The notes below the pieces were generated by a model that was not told the origin of the DNA, searched no databases, and was given only the letters and a program-made list of their open reading frames with translations. The position numbers and the translations under genes were made by a program. Shown here piece after piece: positions 8,366 through 14,985 of a stretch of DNA of 16,500 nt. The stretch lies in NCBI GenBank assembly GCA_016840645.1, contig JAEORY010000029.1, forward strand, positions 1-16,500, written 5' to 3'. The stretch comes from Candidatus Borrarchaeota archaeon. GTDB taxonomy: Archaea; Asgardarchaeota; Sifarchaeia; Borrarchaeales; Borrarchaeaceae. Each line of letters starts with the position of its first letter. Position 1 is the first letter of the stretch.

Positions 8366-8491
8366 ATGGTCAATATGCGGAAGAGTTACGACGCGGCCTT
8401 TCGAGCTAAGGTGGCGCTTGAAGCGGTCAAGGGGGAGAAGACACTGGCTGAGCTGTCCAGTACATTCGGAGTTCACCCCTGTTATTTCTAA
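8366..8491 (+). pseudogene. IS3-family OrfA, first 38 codons only
   Basis: An ATG at 8366 with GGAGGAGG ending 9 nt upstream encodes [20 protein letters not shown] followed by [18 protein letters not shown], the N-terminal HTH of IS3-family OrfA proteins, which continue with N-Q-I-x-x-W-K. After codon 38 (P, ending 8479) the homology stops abruptly and the frame closes after C-Y-F. The break coincides with TG at 8480, the start of the inserted Tn7/Tn5053-like end. Confidence 0.8.
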
Positions 8492-8551
8492 CATTATATT
8501 AACCCAAGAGTCTCACATTGATTTATACGATTTCTCACATTCGCTTAACGT
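8487..8551. repeat. Three direct repeats at the transposon end
   Basis: TCTAACATTATATTAACCC, TCTCACATTGATTTATACG and TCTCACATTCGCTTAACGT lie in the same orientation at 8487, 8511 and 8533. The shared core is TCTMACATT followed by TTA. They lie between the terminal TG at 8480 and the ATPase stop at 8554, the usual place for transposase-binding sites. Confidence 0.6.
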
Positions 8552-8553
8552 AA

Positions 8554-9269
8554 TCATATGAGCTCAGTAGCCGCGATTCGGCCATGCTCGGCTGAGACGA
8601 CCTGACATTTTTCACTGGCTGCGGCGATGAGTGCACCTCGGGCCATGTTATTAGCTCTGCGGAGGAGGCCACCGGAGCCTTGATGGATAGCGAGTACGGC
8701 CTCGTCAGCGAAGAGCTGGTTTTTGATGCCGGCGATCTCCAGATGGTGTTTGAGGTAGCCGGCCATATCATCGTGTTTGAGTCCCTCAAGATGAGTACGG
8801 GCCACGACGCGGGATGCGATGGGGCGAGAAGTGTGATACATGAGTTTGTCCAGCAGATTGGCCTGGCCGGCGAGGATTAGAGGCAGGAGGGGCTTTGAGT
8901 CGTGGTCGAACTGGCCTATGATCTGGAGTTGGGCCAGGACCTCGAGGCGCAGGAGGTTGGCTTCATCGATCACGAGCACGGGTGTTTGTTTGCGCTGGGC
9001 GGTCTCTGAGATCTGGGTGCGTATGGCATGGGTAAGCCGGGCGATGGAGTTTGAGCGGGAGTCAGTGTCGAGTGCGGTGCAGATTTGGCGCAGCACTTCG
9101 AGGGTTGAACCTGAGGAGGCCACCACCGGGATGATGCGGTAGCGTGAGGAGTGGAGCTTGGAGGACGCGTAGCGCAGGGTGGTGGATTTCCCGGCGCCCA
9201 CTTCGCCTGTGATCATGCACACCGCGCCCAGGCCGATGGTGAAGAGACAGCGGTCGGTGGTTGATTTAA
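8554..9269 (-). pseudogene. ExeA/TniB-like AAA+ transposition ATPase, 5' end lost
   Basis: About 238 authentic codons remain. Walker A is GEVGAGKST (9207-9181), Walker B is PVLVIDEANLL, and LILAGQANLLDKL with SRVVARTHLEGL gives the sensor region; the C-terminal half (LEIAGIKNQLFADEA, GSGGLLRRANNMARGAL) is typical of ExeA/TniB-type ATPases that accompany DDE transposases. The protein is not IS21 IstB. Homology starts near STTDRCLFTIG; the N-terminal segment before the P-loop expected in this family is missing. The minus-strand frame stays open to 9711, but residues before about 9270 are the antisense of the IS21 end and istA and should not be counted. DNA here is notably GC-rich, unlike the neighbouring genes, which supports a foreign origin. 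Helper ATPases of this kind regulate target choice by the transposase. Without its N-terminus and transposase it is unlikely to work. Confidence 0.75.
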
Positions 9270-9276
9270 TGGAAAC

Positions 9277-9363
9277 GGTAAACTGAAATCCTACCCCCAT
9301 GGTAAACAGAATTCCCATGGTAATGGTAAGCGGAATTCCCATGCATATGGTAAATAGAATTCC
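9277..9363 (+). repeat. Four 15-bp repeats on an exact 24-bp step (IS21 left end)
   Basis: GGTAAACTGAAATCC (9277), GGTAAACAGAATTCC (9301), GGTAAGCGGAATTCC (9325) and GGTAAATAGAATTCC (9349) start exactly 24 bp apart, in the same orientation. Consensus GGTAARYnGAATTCC. Their place between the element end and the transposase start fits transposase-binding sites, and they may also overlap the promoter. Confidence 0.7.
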
Positions 9364-9375
9364 CATATTGGGTGA

Positions 9376-9410
9376 GCTCCTGTAGGGTGTAGAAAACTCT
9401 CTACAGGAGC
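9376..9410 (+). promoter_or_regulatory. Hairpin over the transposase ribosome-binding site
   Basis: GCTCCTGTAG (9376-9385) and CTACAGGAGC (9401-9410) are perfectly complementary with a 15-nt loop. The right arm contains AGGAG (9405-9409), the ribosome site for the ATG at 9415. Folding would hide it, a known way for IS elements to block translation of transcripts entering from outside. Confidence 0.6.
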
Positions 9411-9414
9411 GGAA

Positions 9415-10347
9415 ATGATACGAGAAAAAATGTACAAACAAGTTCAGAGCTTCAAGCGGCAAGGGCGTTCGAAAAGGCAGATAGCCGCTTGTTTGGGGAT
9501 GGATCCGAAGACGGTGGCCAAGTATTTTCACATGGATGAGAGAGACTTTAAATCTTACCGGCAGCAGCACATGTTTCGGGAGAAGCTCCTGGAGGAGTAT
9601 GAGGAAGATATCCTTGAGGTCTACGAGAAGAACGAGTTTAAGCGGCTCAACATGTCGTCTGTGTATGATTATCTGGAGGAGCGATACGGTTCTCTTCCCG
9701 GCAACGAGCAAACGCTACGGAACTATATCAACTATCTGATCCAGACGGATAAGCTGCGGCTTGAGGAGAGGCTGAGGAGCTATACCAAGATACCGGAACT
9801 GCCCTTTGGGCAGCAGATGCAGCTGGATTTTGGTCAGCACCGGTGCCGCAGTGGTCTTAAGCTTTATATCTTTGCCGGGGTTCTCTCCTCAAGCCGCTAT
9901 AAATACGTTTCTTTTCAAGGGCATCCCTTTACAACCAAGGATGTCATCGATCATCTGCTCGCCTGTTTTGATTTTTTTGGCGGCATGCCCGAGGAACTGG
10001 TGATCGATCAGGATCGATTGCTGGTGGTAAGTGAAAACTCAGGCGACATCATCTACACGGGTGATTTTCGCTATTTTATCGAAGAGCAGGAGATCCGGAT
10101 CAGCATGGACGGCCGCGGTCGGCTGTATGACAATATCTTTGTGGAAAGATTGTGGCGCACGGTCAAGTATGAGGAGGTTTATCTCAACGACTATGTTTCT
10201 GTCCCGGTGGCCAGAAAAGGACTGGGGGATTATTTTGATTTTTACAACACCGAGAGGCCCCATGCCTCCTTGGCTGGGAAAACACCTTTTGAAGTCTATT
10301 ATGGAATCTTAGGGGTCCGGGATGCCGGATTTGGGCATAGGGTTTGA
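9415..10347 (+). CDS. Chimeric DDE transposase: IS21 IstA N-terminus fused in frame to IS3 OrfB C-terminus
   Basis: The product is 310 aa. Residues 1 to about 220 are IstA-like: an HTH start (MIREKMYKQVQSFKRQGRSK), then FGQQMQLDFGQ with the first catalytic Asp (D138), and MPEELVIDQDRLLVVSENSG with the second (D198). From about residue 226 the sequence is IS3 OrfB: EIRISMDGRGRLYDNIFVER, with the third catalytic residue E244, then WRTVKYEEVYL and FDFYNTERPHASLAGKTPFE. All three catalytic acids are thus present, two from one family and one from the other. D198 and E244 are separated by 45 residues, the spacing I would expect for IstA, not the 35 of IS3. The gene follows the hairpin and a good ribosome site. 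Activity is doubtful because the IstB partner is missing and the ends belong to different families. Confidence 0.8.
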   Translation: MIREKMYKQVQSFKRQGRSKRQIAACLGMDPKTVAKYFHMDERDFKSYRQQHMFREKLLEEYEEDILEVYEKNEFKRLNMSSVYDYLEERYGSLPGNEQTLRNYINYLIQTDKLRLEERLRSYTKIPELPFGQQMQLDFGQHRCRSGLKLYIFAGVLSSSRYKYVSFQGHPFTTKDVIDHLLACFDFFGGMPEELVIDQDRLLVVSENSGDIIYTGDFRYFIEEQEIRISMDGRGRLYDNIFVERLWRTVKYEEVYLNDYVSVPVARKGLGDYFDFYNTERPHASLAGKTPFEVYYGILGVRDAGFGHRV

Positions 10348-10470
10348 CATGAATAGAAATAAGATCGTGGCTTATATCGGCTCTCAGAGCCTCTTTTTTT
10401 TGACATGGCAACAAGAACTGTGAAATCATTCAAAGCAGGTTCAAATATCACCTTAAAGAAGGGCATTTCC

Positions 10471-10495
10471 TGTCCAGACTCTGGGGAGGGGCTCA
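10471..10495 (-). repeat. IS3-type right inverted repeat
   Basis: It reads TGTCCAGACTCTGGGGAG and ends GGGGCTCA; its reverse complement pairs with 8288-8312 at 19 of 25 positions. It lies 124 bp after the orfB-derived stop, and CTT (10496-10498) follows, matching the left flank. The non-coding stretch 10348-10470 before it shows no other feature. Confidence 0.75.
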
Positions 10496-10587
10496 CTTTA
10501 TCGTTCATGAAGTTTTACTGATACATTTGTGATTAAATGAATTTTCAGTTTGAACTAAGTATTTGTTGCTTATCTTTTGGGGATATG

Positions 10588-10617
10588 TCCGATTAAACCC
10601 GACTTTGTCCGATTAAA
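10588..10617 (+). promoter_or_regulatory. Three 10-bp repeats (CCGATTA type) upstream of the HTH-TPR regulator
   Basis: TCCGATTAAA, CCCGACTTTG and TCCGATTAAA follow one another with a step of exactly 10 bp, ending 105 bp before the start at 10723. They belong to the same motif class as 5290, 8231 and 14411. They are likely operator sites, perhaps for the regulator itself. Confidence 0.55.
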
Positions 10618-10682
10618 AGACATGAACAAATCTATGTCCAATGCGTAAAATAAAAATAAGTGTGAAGTACGCAAAGGGTGCT

Positions 10683-10713
10683 AGCTAGTATATACCATTC
10701 TTTGAGCTAGTAT
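10683..10713 (+). promoter_or_regulatory. Direct repeat AGCTAGTAT just upstream of the regulator
   Basis: AGCTAGTAT occurs at 10683-10691 and again at 10705-10713, 22 bp apart, ending 9 bp before the ATG at 10723. The first copy lies in GCTAGCTAG, a palindromic context. The position suits an operator or core promoter region; no clear ribosome site is present between it and the start. Confidence 0.35.
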
Positions 10714-10722
10714 TTTTGCCCA

Positions 10723-12537
10723 ATGCCTAGTCTCAAGAAAGAGAATAATATCCTCTGGAATTGGAAAGAGATCTCCGCTTATTTAGAAAAAGATATCAGG
10801 ACTCTCTTTCGGTGGGAAAAAGAACTCGGGTTGCCTATTCATAGATGTGATCCAGAGTCGTCAAAATCAAAGGTTTTTGCATATATAAATGAACTAGATG
10901 ATTGGCTGAGGAATAGAAAGAATAATAATGCTATTCAAAAAAAATTTCTTATACCTCCTAAAAATTTTTGGTTATACGCTACAATGTCAGCAGTCACCTT
11001 AATCTTCATTACAGTAGTAATATTTTTCAAACACTCAAAAAGCCTCAACCAGGACAGACCATACAAATCAATTGGAATTCTCCCTTTTGAAAATGTAAGC
11101 CAATCTGATTTTGATGAATATATAACTCAAGGAATTGAGGATGAGCTGTATAATCGATTAGTACTAAAGAGATTTATGAGGATTCAGCGATTATTAAGCT
11201 TCCCAGCTGATGATCAAGGCGATTTCTATAATATTGAAATAAAGCCGGATTTTTTTTTGGAAGGGAAAGTACTGAAGAAAAGCCAGAGCTTAAATATCCA
11301 TTATCGGCTCCTCGATTCGAAAAATGATGAAGTGATTATTGAAGATAGTATTGATAGCGATATCGTAAATATCCCGTTAATTATGAATGTAATATGCGAC
11401 AAGATTTATAGCTCATTGATCCCATCCTCATATGATCCCACTGCAAATAATAATAACGCTTATTTAACTGATAACTATGAAGTCTTTGATGCTGTTCTTA
11501 AAGGAAGATTTTTACTTAAGTGTGTCAATAATGAAGAGTCTGATCCATGGAAGATTTTCCATAAAGGCAAATATTTTTATAACCTAACAACTCGTCAAGG
11601 CAATGAGGTGGCAATCGAGCTTTTTAGTAGAGCCATTGATTTAGATGATTCTTTCGCCTATGCCTATATCGGCCTGGCCAAATGTTATAGTAATTATATC
11701 AATCTTGGTTGGGACAAGAACAAAAGATGGATCGATAGCGCAGAAAACCTATTGAAAAAAGCCCAGGAATTGATGCCTTACCTACCTGAATATTTCAGCA
11801 CATCCACAAGAATAAAGCTGATAAAATTTATTGTTTTTAATGAGGACAGTCTAGACTTGGCACTCGAATGCGCATCAAGGGGAAACGAAAGATATCCCTA
11901 TCATAATGAGACTAATATGATTATGGGATATTGCTATTATTTGAAATTCGGAAGATCCGGTAATCAATCTGATATCTTAAAAGCACTGGAGTATAGCGAA
12001 CGAGGTTTTTGGTCGTCTCCTCAAAGAGTCTCAAATATTGTTTATCCAGAGTTACTTCTTATAAACCAGGAAAATGATAAAGCCCTCGAAATATGTAAGA
12101 TCATGATTCCTTCTGATTCTTCAATGATCGCGAAGTTTAAATTAGGAAAAATTTATTATTTTATGGGCCGCCTAAATGAAAGTAAAAGCATATTCGAACA
12201 ATTCAAGACGCCAGTAGAAAAAAGAGTAGCTGCTCAGTTTTATCTTGGCATGATAGCTGCCAGGGAGAATGATTATGAAAGAGCAAATAAAATAGCTAAG
12301 GAATTACTTACACTATCGCCCGAGCTTTACGGAAATTATCTGCTACTTTCTTCAATCTATTATGGGATGGGAAATGAAGAACAGGGGTGGCATTATTTGA
12401 AAAAGTTTTTTAGCGGTTCTGCAGAACAGGAAATGAAATTTATATATTTAAGACTAATTGATTTAGATGAAAATTTTAAAGGTGTTTTAGACTTATATAA
12501 GTTAAACAAACTTTTAATGAGAGGAGTAGAATCATGA
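10723..12537 (+). CDS. Membrane-anchored HTH regulator with FlgO/TolB-N-like and TPR sensor part
   Basis: The 604-aa product is built like a CadC-type one-component regulator. Residues about 12-64 are an excisionase/MerR-like helix-turn-helix (WNWKEISAYLEKDIRTLFRW, then VFAYINELDDWLRNR). Residues about 82-102 are a single membrane helix (FWLYATMSAVTLIFITVVIFF). Residues about 114-200 match the FlgO/TolB-N-like fold (YKSIGILPFENVSQSDFDEY, EDELYNRL). The rest is TPR repeats (AIELFSRAIDLDDSFAYAYI, FYLGMIAARENDYERANKIA). The N-terminus is cytosolic and the TPR part outside by inference. No ribosome site is seen before the ATG. The last codons overlap the next gene (ATGA at 12534), so it is translationally coupled to the small peptide, which suggests it regulates this peptide locus. 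The HTH is the natural candidate to bind the 10-bp repeats upstream. Confidence 0.85.
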   Translation: MPSLKKENNILWNWKEISAYLEKDIRTLFRWEKELGLPIHRCDPESSKSKVFAYINELDDWLRNRKNNNAIQKKFLIPPKNFWLYATMSAVTLIFITVVIFFKHSKSLNQDRPYKSIGILPFENVSQSDFDEYITQGIEDELYNRLVLKRFMRIQRLLSFPADDQGDFYNIEIKPDFFLEGKVLKKSQSLNIHYRLLDSKNDEVIIEDSIDSDIVNIPLIMNVICDKIYSSLIPSSYDPTANNNNAYLTDNYEVFDAVLKGRFLLKCVNNEESDPWKIFHKGKYFYNLTTRQGNEVAIELFSRAIDLDDSFAYAYIGLAKCYSNYINLGWDKNKRWIDSAENLLKKAQELMPYLPEYFSTSTRIKLIKFIVFNEDSLDLALECASRGNERYPYHNETNMIMGYCYYLKFGRSGNQSDILKALEYSERGFWSSPQRVSNIVYPELLLINQENDKALEICKIMIPSDSSMIAKFKLGKIYYFMGRLNESKSIFEQFKTPVEKRVAAQFYLGMIAARENDYERANKIAKELLTLSPELYGNYLLLSSIYYGMGNEEQGWHYLKKFFSGSAEQEMKFIYLRLIDLDENFKGVLDLYKLNKLLMRGVES

Positions 12538-12743
12538 GTGAAAATGATATGCTTAAGATTGAAGTGACACAAAGACTTAAAAGGTGTCTAGAATATGCGA
12601 AAGATGCTATTAAAAACTTGCCTCCTGGGGAACAAAGGCAAATCACTGAAGCTGCATTAGATTATATAGACAAAGCTTTCAAGGGAGAACCTCAACCCGA
12701 AGTAGAAATGCCTTGTATGCCGGGCATTTTATTAATTCCATAA
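12534..12743 (+). CDS. 69-aa candidate precursor peptide for the adjacent radical SAM enzyme
   Basis: The start overlaps the regulator stop (ATGA) and has a strong GAGGAG ribosome site 7 nt upstream. The product splits into a charged, probably helical leader (MSENDMLKIEVTQRLKRCLE through ITEAALDYIDKAFKG) and a short hydrophobic C-terminus (EPQPEVEMPCMPGILLIP) with one Cys and several Pro. Length, layout and a radical SAM/SPASM gene beginning 30 bp downstream fit a RiPP precursor with its maturase. I recognise no named precursor family, and no Gly-Gly leader-cleavage site is evident. It could also be a small helical partner protein. The role is inferred from context. Confidence 0.6.
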   Translation: MSENDMLKIEVTQRLKRCLEYAKDAIKNLPPGEQRQITEAALDYIDKAFKGEPQPEVEMPCMPGILLIP

Positions 12744-12773
12744 CCTTATTTAGGATTTCTTCATCGATTTGTT

Positions 12774-13843
12774 ATGAAATTAAATTCTATAATTTTAGAT
12801 ACAACCTCTGATTGTAATTTTGAATGCGATTACTGTTATAAATTTAAAGCAAAAAAATATATGGACTTTCCTTTAGCAGAAAGTTCATTACTTTTTTTTT
12901 ACCCTTTCTTACTGAAGATTCGTATATTAACTTCTATGGCGGAGAACCGCTCCTAGCTCTATCACTAATAATAAAGACAGTTGACCTCATTGATAAAGAA
13001 TCGAGCTCAGTCAATAAGAATGTAAAATACTCAATAACTACAAATGGGTATCTTCTGAATGAAAAAATAGCTAGCTTCCTTAATGATCATCACTTTACTG
13101 TTATTTTAAGTTTTGATGGCCTGGCTCAAAATTTTCATCGTAAAGAGGATACGGTAGACAGAATTCGGCAAAGGCAGAGAATCCTTTTAGAGTGCGAGAA
13201 TATAGATTTAGTTGTGAACTCTGTATTTACATCCCGATCTGTCGAATTGCTTTCGGATTCGATTTTGTTTCACCTACTTCAAGGCGTTCAGAAAGTCCAT
13301 TACTCTCTCTCTTATATGCAGGCGTGGGATGAACCGGCCATAAGGATATTTGAAAGAGAGCTCCAAAAGTTGAATGAGTTATCCGTTGAATATTATAAAG
13401 AGAAAGGAAAGATTCCTATTCTGAATTACACTAAGGCAAGTAAGAATTGTATTTCGTCTTGTCCCGCTGGCCAGGATAGACTGGTTATTACGTCAACCGG
13501 AGAGATTTGGGGGTGTCCTCTTTTCCCTGATCATTTTACGAGGTGGGCAGAATCGGATCTTCGCGAGTTGTACTGTTTTGGATCCGTTAAAGAAAATAAA
13601 ATTAATCTCCATGAGATTTTCCCACGAATCTCTGCCAATTATGCTCAACTTCGGATGGATAATTACTCGACTTCGAAAATGGAGTGTTTTTTATGTAATA
13701 TGATCGAATATTGTGCGGTTTGTCCAATAACCTCATCTTTTATAAGATTTGAATTAGTTAAAATCCCTGAATTTATTTGTAACATTCAAAGGATCAAAAT
13801 TCAAAAAATGTTAGAGTTTTATAATGAAATAAATTCATACTAA
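12774..13843 (+). CDS. Radical SAM/SPASM peptide maturase, frame broken at a T9 tract
   Basis: The frame from ATG 12774 encodes the cluster motif Cys14-x3-Cys18-x2-Cys21 (TTSDCNFECDYCYKFKA) and ends at a TAG at 12954-12956. The next frame carries straight on with SYINFYGGEPLLALS (the GGE motif), SITTNGYLLNEKIASFL and FTVILSFDGLAQNFH. It ends in a SPASM-type Cys set: NCISSCPAGQDRLVITSTGE, GEIWGCPLFPD and MECFLCNMIEYCAVCP. The two frames join at the nine T residues 12892-12900; one extra T would give a single protein of about 356 aa. Such enzymes use SAM to install cross-links or epimerise residues in a precursor peptide, here most likely the 69-aa product upstream. No clear ribosome site precedes the start. 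A sequencing error, a real mutation, or slippage that restores the frame are all possible. Confidence 0.8.
12892..12900 (+). other. T9 homopolymer at the frame break
   Basis: Nine T follow C12891 and precede ACCC. Ten T (or a -1 slip, or one extra U added by the polymerase) would join the two halves of the radical SAM/SPASM gene. Homopolymers of this length are prone to replication and transcription slippage and also to sequencing error. Confidence 0.7.
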
Positions 13844-14410
13844 GATATAAAAACTCTCTGCACGTGCCAATATGAAACATTCTCCCAGGAAGTATGCGAT
13901 AAAGGGAAAAATAAAATGCAGCCGAAGATACGTGACATATGAATGAAATTACTGAATAAAAAATACTCAAACGAAGGGAAACATCTTAGCTCCATTGGAA
14001 GGCCTCTCAGCACAAGATCTCCTTTCATCAGTTCTCTGAGTTTTCACATGATAGATTCTCCTTACCTAAGAAGGATTAGCCAGCGACCCATTTGACGGAA
14101 GCAGAGGCTAAAGGCCTTCATTATCTATTAAAGATACAAAATCAGGGCATATCAGAACGAAGGTGTCTTTTTCAGAGACCAGACACAGAAAAACGGGCGC
14201 CCACCAAAAACCATATGAATTCCCTGTAAACCGAGATCAACCAATCACCCAGATCAAAACCCGGCCCCATATACGTCAGACTGTTTTCAATCTCCTCTAT
14301 CTTCGGCAATCCCTCAATCTTTCCACCTATTTGGCTTTTAATTCTGCTCTCTGGATGTACTTGTAGCCATTGAAAACTTCATACATCAAATCCTCTCTTT
14401 ATTTTTTGTC
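13844..14410. other. Gene-poor interval with possible gene debris
   Basis: Between the maturase and the next repeat array I see no convincing gene. A 24-codon basic plus-strand frame begins at 13872 but lacks support. The minus strand has a longer protein-like open stretch (see 14172-14378). GTGTCT (14163) and AGACAC (14182) form a short inverted repeat without a T run. Confidence 0.4.
14172..14378 (-). pseudogene. Possible gene remnant, unrecognised
   Basis: A minus-strand frame is open for 68 codons between a TGA at 14381-14379 and a TGA at 14174-14172, with no start codon near its beginning. The translation looks protein-like (GGKIEGLPKIEEIENSLTYM, then GPGFDLGDWLISVYREFIWF). It starts about 30 bp after the CCGATTA array, which on this strand points at it. 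I do not recognise the family. It could be chance. Confidence 0.25.
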
Positions 14411-14470
14411 GTAATTGGATGTAATCGGACAAAAACTGGAGTAATCGGGCATAATCAGATATCAGGCAAC
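14411..14470 (-). promoter_or_regulatory. Array of about six 10-bp repeats upstream of the redox operon
   Basis: On the plus strand: GTAATTGGAT, GTAATCGGAC, AAAAACTGGA, GTAATCGGGC, ATAATCAGAT, ATCAGGCAAC, each unit exactly 10 bp after the last; the reverse strand reads CCGATTA/CTGATTA. The third and last units are degenerate. The array ends 7 bp before a TTGACA box and belongs to the same motif class as 5290, 8231 and 10588. It is a candidate phased operator. Confidence 0.6.
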
Positions 14471-14476
14471 ATTCTG

Positions 14477-14502
14477 TTGACAACATGCACTTATTTTATA
14501 AT
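14477..14502 (+). promoter_or_regulatory. Candidate sigma-70 promoter with a short spacer
   Basis: A perfect TTGACA (14477-14482) and a perfect TATAAT (14497-14502) are separated by only 14 bp instead of about 17. The phased array directly upstream could supply an activator that compensates. If it is used, transcription would start near 14509, just before the ATG at 14518. Confidence 0.5.
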
Positions 14503-14517
14503 GTTGGAATCAAGGGT

Positions 14518-14985
14518 ATGGCGAAAAGAACTAAAACAAAATTAATCCGTTTAAGAGGTTTTGTATACACATCTAGACTTATCCTTGGAAGCATTTTTGT
14601 CTATGCCAGCATAGATAAAATAATTTACCCCTCTGAATTCGCTCGAATTGTACAGAACTATGGTATCTTACCTGATTCATTGTCGAACCTAGTGGCAATC
14701 GTGCTTCCTTTGCTAGAATTGATTTTAGGTGCGTTTCTTATCGTAGGCATCCTCATTGGTGAATCCGCTTTGATTTTGTCATCTTTCCTTGCGATATTCA
14801 TGATCGCGATAGGAACAAAATCCTTAAATGGAACTATTGAAGATTGTGGTTGTTTCTCTCATAAATCATTCCTTTCAAGCGATAATTTAGCCTTTATATT
14901 CTTACGCGATTTTATTTTGTTGGGTTTTGGAATTTTTATCGTAGTAACAAATCGACATAATCAAAAAGTAAATGCGAATGATTAA
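14518..14985 (+). CDS. MauE/DoxX-like membrane redox protein
   Basis: I choose the ATG at 14518 because the -10 box lies inside the longer frame from 14485. The product is 155 aa with four membrane helices: VYTSRLILGSIFVYASIDKI, VAIVLPLLELILGAFLIVGI, ALILSSFLAIFMIAIGT and FLRDFILLGFGIFIVVT. The first helix ends in S-x-D-K, usual in DoxX/MauE proteins, and the loop before the last helix carries DCGCF, the Cys pair of MauE-type proteins. MauE is needed for methylamine dehydrogenase maturation and is thought to move reducing or oxidising equivalents across the membrane; the general role here is inferred. Its stop overlaps the start of the following thioredoxin-like gene by 14 nt, supporting a working pair of membrane and periplasmic redox proteins serving the peptide locus. 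Confidence 0.75.
   Translation: MAKRTKTKLIRLRGFVYTSRLILGSIFVYASIDKIIYPSEFARIVQNYGILPDSLSNLVAIVLPLLELILGAFLIVGILIGESALILSSFLAIFMIAIGTKSLNGTIEDCGCFSHKSFLSSDNLAFIFLRDFILLGFGIFIVVTNRHNQKVNAND

Larger units (their letters stand above)
8480..9269. mobile_element. One end of a Tn7/Tn5053-like transposon with ATPase remnant
   Basis: The segment begins with TG exactly where IS3 orfA homology stops. It carries three direct repeats of a roughly 19-bp motif, each starting TCTMACATT: 8487-8505, 8511-8529 and 8533-8551 (steps of 24 and 22 bp). Several transposase-binding sites near the end are typical of Mu/Tn7/Tn5053-type elements. The adjoining gene encodes the AAA+ ATPase expected in such elements. It stops at 9269, where the IS21-type end begins; the transposase gene and other end are missing. 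Confidence 0.6.
9270..10095. mobile_element. IS21-type element, left part only
   Basis: The segment starts TGGAAAC at 9270, where the ATPase coding sequence ends. It contains four regularly spaced repeats, an istA start with a hairpin over its ribosome site, and istA coding sequence that is IS21-like up to about residue 220-228. IS21-family elements are known for several repeats at each end. istB and the right end are absent, so this is a truncated copy. The right boundary is approximate (10075-10100). Confidence 0.6.
8288..10495. mobile_element. Nest of IS3, Tn7/Tn5053-like and IS21-type remnants bounded by IS3-type ends
   Basis: The outer ends are 25-bp imperfect inverted repeats (8288-8312 and 10471-10495, 19 of 25 identical) starting TGA and ending TCA, with the direct repeat CTT on both flanks (8285-8287 and 10496-10498), as expected for an IS3-family insertion. 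Inside, in order: the first 38 codons of IS3 orfA (8366-8479); the end of a second transposon with three repeats (8480-8551) and its ATPase gene (to 9269); an IS21-type left end (from 9270) with four 24-bp-spaced repeats and istA; then IS3 orfB sequence from about 10090 to 10347 and the IS3 right end. A simple history: IS3 inserted, a Tn7-like element entered orfA, an IS21 entered its ATPase gene, and one deletion joined istA to orfB. That order is inference. Confidence 0.75.

Noticed and set aside
8554..9711. A 385-aa version of the ATPase
   Set aside because: Residues before about 148 are antisense to the IS21 repeats and istA; the low-complexity run MGILFTICMGIPLTITMG is the repeat array read as protein.
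4639..14470. CRISPR array or phage-defence cluster
   Set aside because: The repeats found are 10-24 bp without unique spacers of constant length, and no cas or known defence gene is present.
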